From: Chromatiales bacterium
GTDB lineage: Bacteria > Pseudomonadota > Gammaproteobacteria > UBA6429 > Thiohalophilaceae
Assembly: GCA_024641465.1 (NCBI GenBank)
Contig: JAHEDB010000079.1
Coordinates: forward strand, 1-8,227
Direction of reading: 5' to 3'
DNA length: 8,227 bases
Made by a program: the position numbers and the translations under genes. Under the pieces are notes generated by a model. That model ran no database searches, had not been told where the DNA came from, and saw nothing but the letters and a program-made list of their open reading frames with translations. Below, piece by piece: positions 6,391 to 8,227 of the stretch (the first letter of the stretch is position 1; every line of letters begins with the position of its first letter).

Positions 6391-7833
6391 ATGGAGTCGA
6401 ATATTTTCCTGTTAGTGCCAAACCCCATGTTGTCCGGATTGATCTGGTTTGTGCTGATAATCCTGGTGATGTACTTTGCCCGGCAACCGGCGCATTTGGC
6501 TTTTCGCTCCCTGTGCAAGGTCATTCATAACGCCATGCGTTTATCCGCCCGAGCGATAATGCGTGCCGAAGAGCGGTTGGCCAATCGTAATCGTGAGGTT
6601 CTTCTGGCGTATGGCAGGGACTCTATTGAGCGCGTCATCGAACGTGAGTTCGAACGCGTCGATGCGACTGTACGTAAGGACCTGGCAGAATATCCCGCCT
6701 TGCATCGGCAGTTGAACGAGGAAATCACCAGCATCGATGAAGACTATAAACAGAGTGCCGAGGTACCACCGGCACCGCCCGGCTGGATCAAGGCCGTCGA
6801 TGCCGTGGCCAGCATCCCCGCCCGGGACGACCCGATGGTCGGTGGAATCCTCGATGATATTCATCACTCCCTGGTCAAGGCCAACAACACTGCGATCGAG
6901 GAATATCGCAAGTCGAGCCACAAACGACACATGTATCTGAAAGACATGATGCCCCACTGGCGTAAGGTACTGACGGCATTGAACATGGTGGATAAGAATG
7001 TCAACAGCCTGCTCGACCGAACCAAGGTCATCGATCGGCACATGGATAATTATGAGAATATCCTCAAGAAGACCGATCGTGCCGTACGTGAATTGTCATC
7101 TTCATCGATGACACAATTTTTTATTGCGGCCTTTGTATTGCTGATCGCCGTGGGTGGCGCCGTCATCAACTTTAACCTGATTGCCCGTCCCATGTCGGAA
7201 ATGGTGGGGGGAAGCAATCGGATCATGGGCTTCCAGACCGCGAACATCGCAGCCCTGGTTATTATCCTGGTGGAAATGGCCATGGGCCTGTTCCTGATGG
7301 AGTCGATGCGTATTACACGCCTGTTCCCGGTGATTGGTGCGCTGAATGATAAACTGCGGGTCAAGATGATCTGGATATCCCTCACCATCCTGACCATTCT
7401 GGCAACGGTGGAAGCCGGCCTGGCCTTTATGCGTGAGATCCTGATGCAGGATGCCGCCGCCACCCGTGCGGCATTGCGTGGTGGCGCAACCACCGAGATT
7501 GTGCAGAGTTCATTCATGTGGATTACCACCGCGGCACAAATGGGCATGGGGTTTATTTTGCCGTATGCCCTGACCTTCGTGGCCATACCGCTGGAATCCT
7601 TTGTGCACTCATTTCGCACCGTTATCGGTGTGCTGACGGTTGGCACTCTGCGCGCCCTGGCCTGGGCCCTGAGAATCGTTGGTGATATCGCAAAGTTTAC
7701 CAGTATCACCTTCATCCATATCTATGATTTGATCATCTTCCTGCCAATCTGGATCGAAAAAGTAATACAGGGGAAAAACACTGAAAAAAAGGCCCTTAAG
7801 CCAGCGGGTAAGGAGGCACATTCCAGCTGGTGA
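6391..7833 (+). CDS. Multi-pass membrane protein with cytoplasmic or periplasmic coiled coils, function unknown
   Basis: I do not recognise this 480-residue family. The ATG is chosen because GAGGAGGT at 6377-6384 lies 6 nt upstream. The frame extends to a GTG at 6286, but the extra 35 residues have no ribosome binding site and would cover the candidate promoter. An N-terminal hydrophobic helix (~14-30) is followed by a long charged, helical, coiled-coil-like section (~45-240, interrupted by a Pro-rich PPAPPGW at 126-132). Four further likely membrane segments lie at ~243-264, 284-304, 326-346 and 376-398. Another hydrophobic stretch (~410-456) may be amphipathic or re-entrant. A short basic tail ends the protein. 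Most of the mass is two membrane blocks around a large soluble helical domain, suggesting a scaffold or envelope-complex subunit rather than a known transporter. A lipoprotein gene starts 42 nt downstream, probably in the same operon. Confidence 0.85.
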   Translation: MESNIFLLVPNPMLSGLIWFVLIILVMYFARQPAHLAFRSLCKVIHNAMRLSARAIMRAEERLANRNREVLLAYGRDSIERVIEREFERVDATVRKDLAEYPALHRQLNEEITSIDEDYKQSAEVPPAPPGWIKAVDAVASIPARDDPMVGGILDDIHHSLVKANNTAIEEYRKSSHKRHMYLKDMMPHWRKVLTALNMVDKNVNSLLDRTKVIDRHMDNYENILKKTDRAVRELSSSSMTQFFIAAFVLLIAVGGAVINFNLIARPMSEMVGGSNRIMGFQTANIAALVIILVEMAMGLFLMESMRITRLFPVIGALNDKLRVKMIWISLTILTILATVEAGLAFMREILMQDAAATRAALRGGATTEIVQSSFMWITTAAQMGMGFILPYALTFVAIPLESFVHSFRTVIGVLTVGTLRALAWALRIVGDIAKFTSITFIHIYDLIIFLPIWIEKVIQGKNTEKKALKPAGKEAHSSW

Positions 7834-7875
7834 TTGAGTGCCGTGAATCTAATTAGTTAAAGGGGAAACACCACA

Positions 7876-8227
7876 ATGTTTATTAAATTGAAAGCGAGTG
7901 TCCTGGGGTTGATCATATTGCTTGCGGTTTCGGCTTGCGCCGAAAAGGGGCCATATACGCATGGGGTCTATATGCTGCTGGATACCTCCGGGACCTATAC
8001 CAGAGAGCTTGTTCAGGCTCAGCGGGTGATCAACTATAGCCTGTCTCAATTGAAACCCGGTGATACCTTTGCCGTCGCGCGGGTTGATACCGGCAGTTTT
8101 ACGGAAAAGAATATTATTTACAAACAGACTTTTGAAGATCGACCGAGCATGGCCAATCAGCAAAAGCGTCGCTTCCAGGAGAAGATCGACGAGTTTGTCA
8201 AACAGGTCAAACCCAGCCAGTACACCG
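7876..8227 (+). CDS. Putative lipoprotein with VWA-like motif, 3' end outside window
   Basis: This open frame runs off the window end; 117 residues are visible. It begins with a short basic n-region and hydrophobic core (VLGLIILLAVSA) leading to a lipobox V-S-A-C with Cys21. Ala at +2 after the Cys predicts sorting to the outer membrane under the enterobacterial Lol rule. The mature part opens with GVYMLLDTSGTYTREL, in which a hydrophobic strand precedes D36-T-S-G-T. This resembles the D-x-S-x-S metal-site motif of von Willebrand A domains, with Thr in the fifth position. A second strand, FAVARVDTGSF, follows a helix, as in a VWA fold. The ATG has AGGGG at 7861-7865, 10 nt upstream. The gene lies 42 nt after the membrane-protein gene with no terminator between them, suggesting a shared envelope function. 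The VWA call is tentative because the rest of the fold is missing. Confidence 0.82.
   Translation, partial: MFIKLKASVLGLIILLAVSACAEKGPYTHGVYMLLDTSGTYTRELVQAQRVINYSLSQLKPGDTFAVARVDTGSFTEKNIIYKQTFEDRPSMANQQKRRFQEKIDEFVKQVKPSQYT

Noticed and set aside
7849..7856. Palindrome CTAATTAG between the membrane-protein and lipoprotein genes
   Set aside because: An 8-bp AT-rich palindrome is expected by chance, and there is no loop or T tract for a terminator.

Overview
This window looks like a chromosomal segment from a gammaproteobacterium with moderate G+C content. The gene order (chemoreceptor, cheR, cheD, cheB), the protein sequences and a sigma-28 gene of the FliA type all fit an aquatic, motile gammaproteobacterium that responds to oxygen. 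The species cannot be named from the sequence alone. All genes run on the + strand and coding density is high. No RNA genes, insertion sequences, CRISPR arrays or attachment sites were seen.

Region 1 (1-5259) is the distal part of a chemosensory operon. It opens inside a large soluble chemoreceptor: the second half of a haemoglobin-like globin, three tandem PAS domains of the Aer2 haem-binding type, two HAMP-like units, a methyl-accepting coiled-coil hairpin, and a flexible tail ending in a W-x-x-F pentapeptide. CheR (methyltransferase), CheD (deamidase) and CheB (methylesterase) follow with gaps of 15, 3 and 11 nt. The order matches, from memory, the 3' half of the Pseudomonas aeruginosa che2 cluster (aer2/mcpB, cheR2, cheD, cheB2). 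cheA, cheW and cheY would therefore be expected upstream, outside the window. The four genes form one sensing and adaptation unit: the receptor senses O2 or another gaseous ligand, CheR docks on its tail and methylates it, CheD deamidates glutamines, and CheB demethylates it under phosphorylation control.

Region 2 (5260-6232) is a probably separate transcription unit for a FliA-type sigma factor. It is preceded by a near-consensus sigma-54 -24/-12 promoter and a perfect 7-bp inverted repeat. A GC-rich hairpin lies just after the gene.

Region 3 (6233-8227) holds a second probable unit. It contains a 480-residue multi-pass membrane protein with long coiled-coil stretches that I do not recognise, then the start of a lipoprotein with a von Willebrand A-like metal-site motif, cut by the window end. 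A weak sigma-28-like promoter precedes the pair, which could place it under the sigma factor encoded just upstream.

The most interesting items are the globin plus triple-PAS receptor with up to four potential haems, a strong internal ribosome binding site that could yield a globin-less form of that receptor, the sigma-54 to sigma-28 arrangement, and the uncharacterised membrane protein/VWA-lipoprotein pair.
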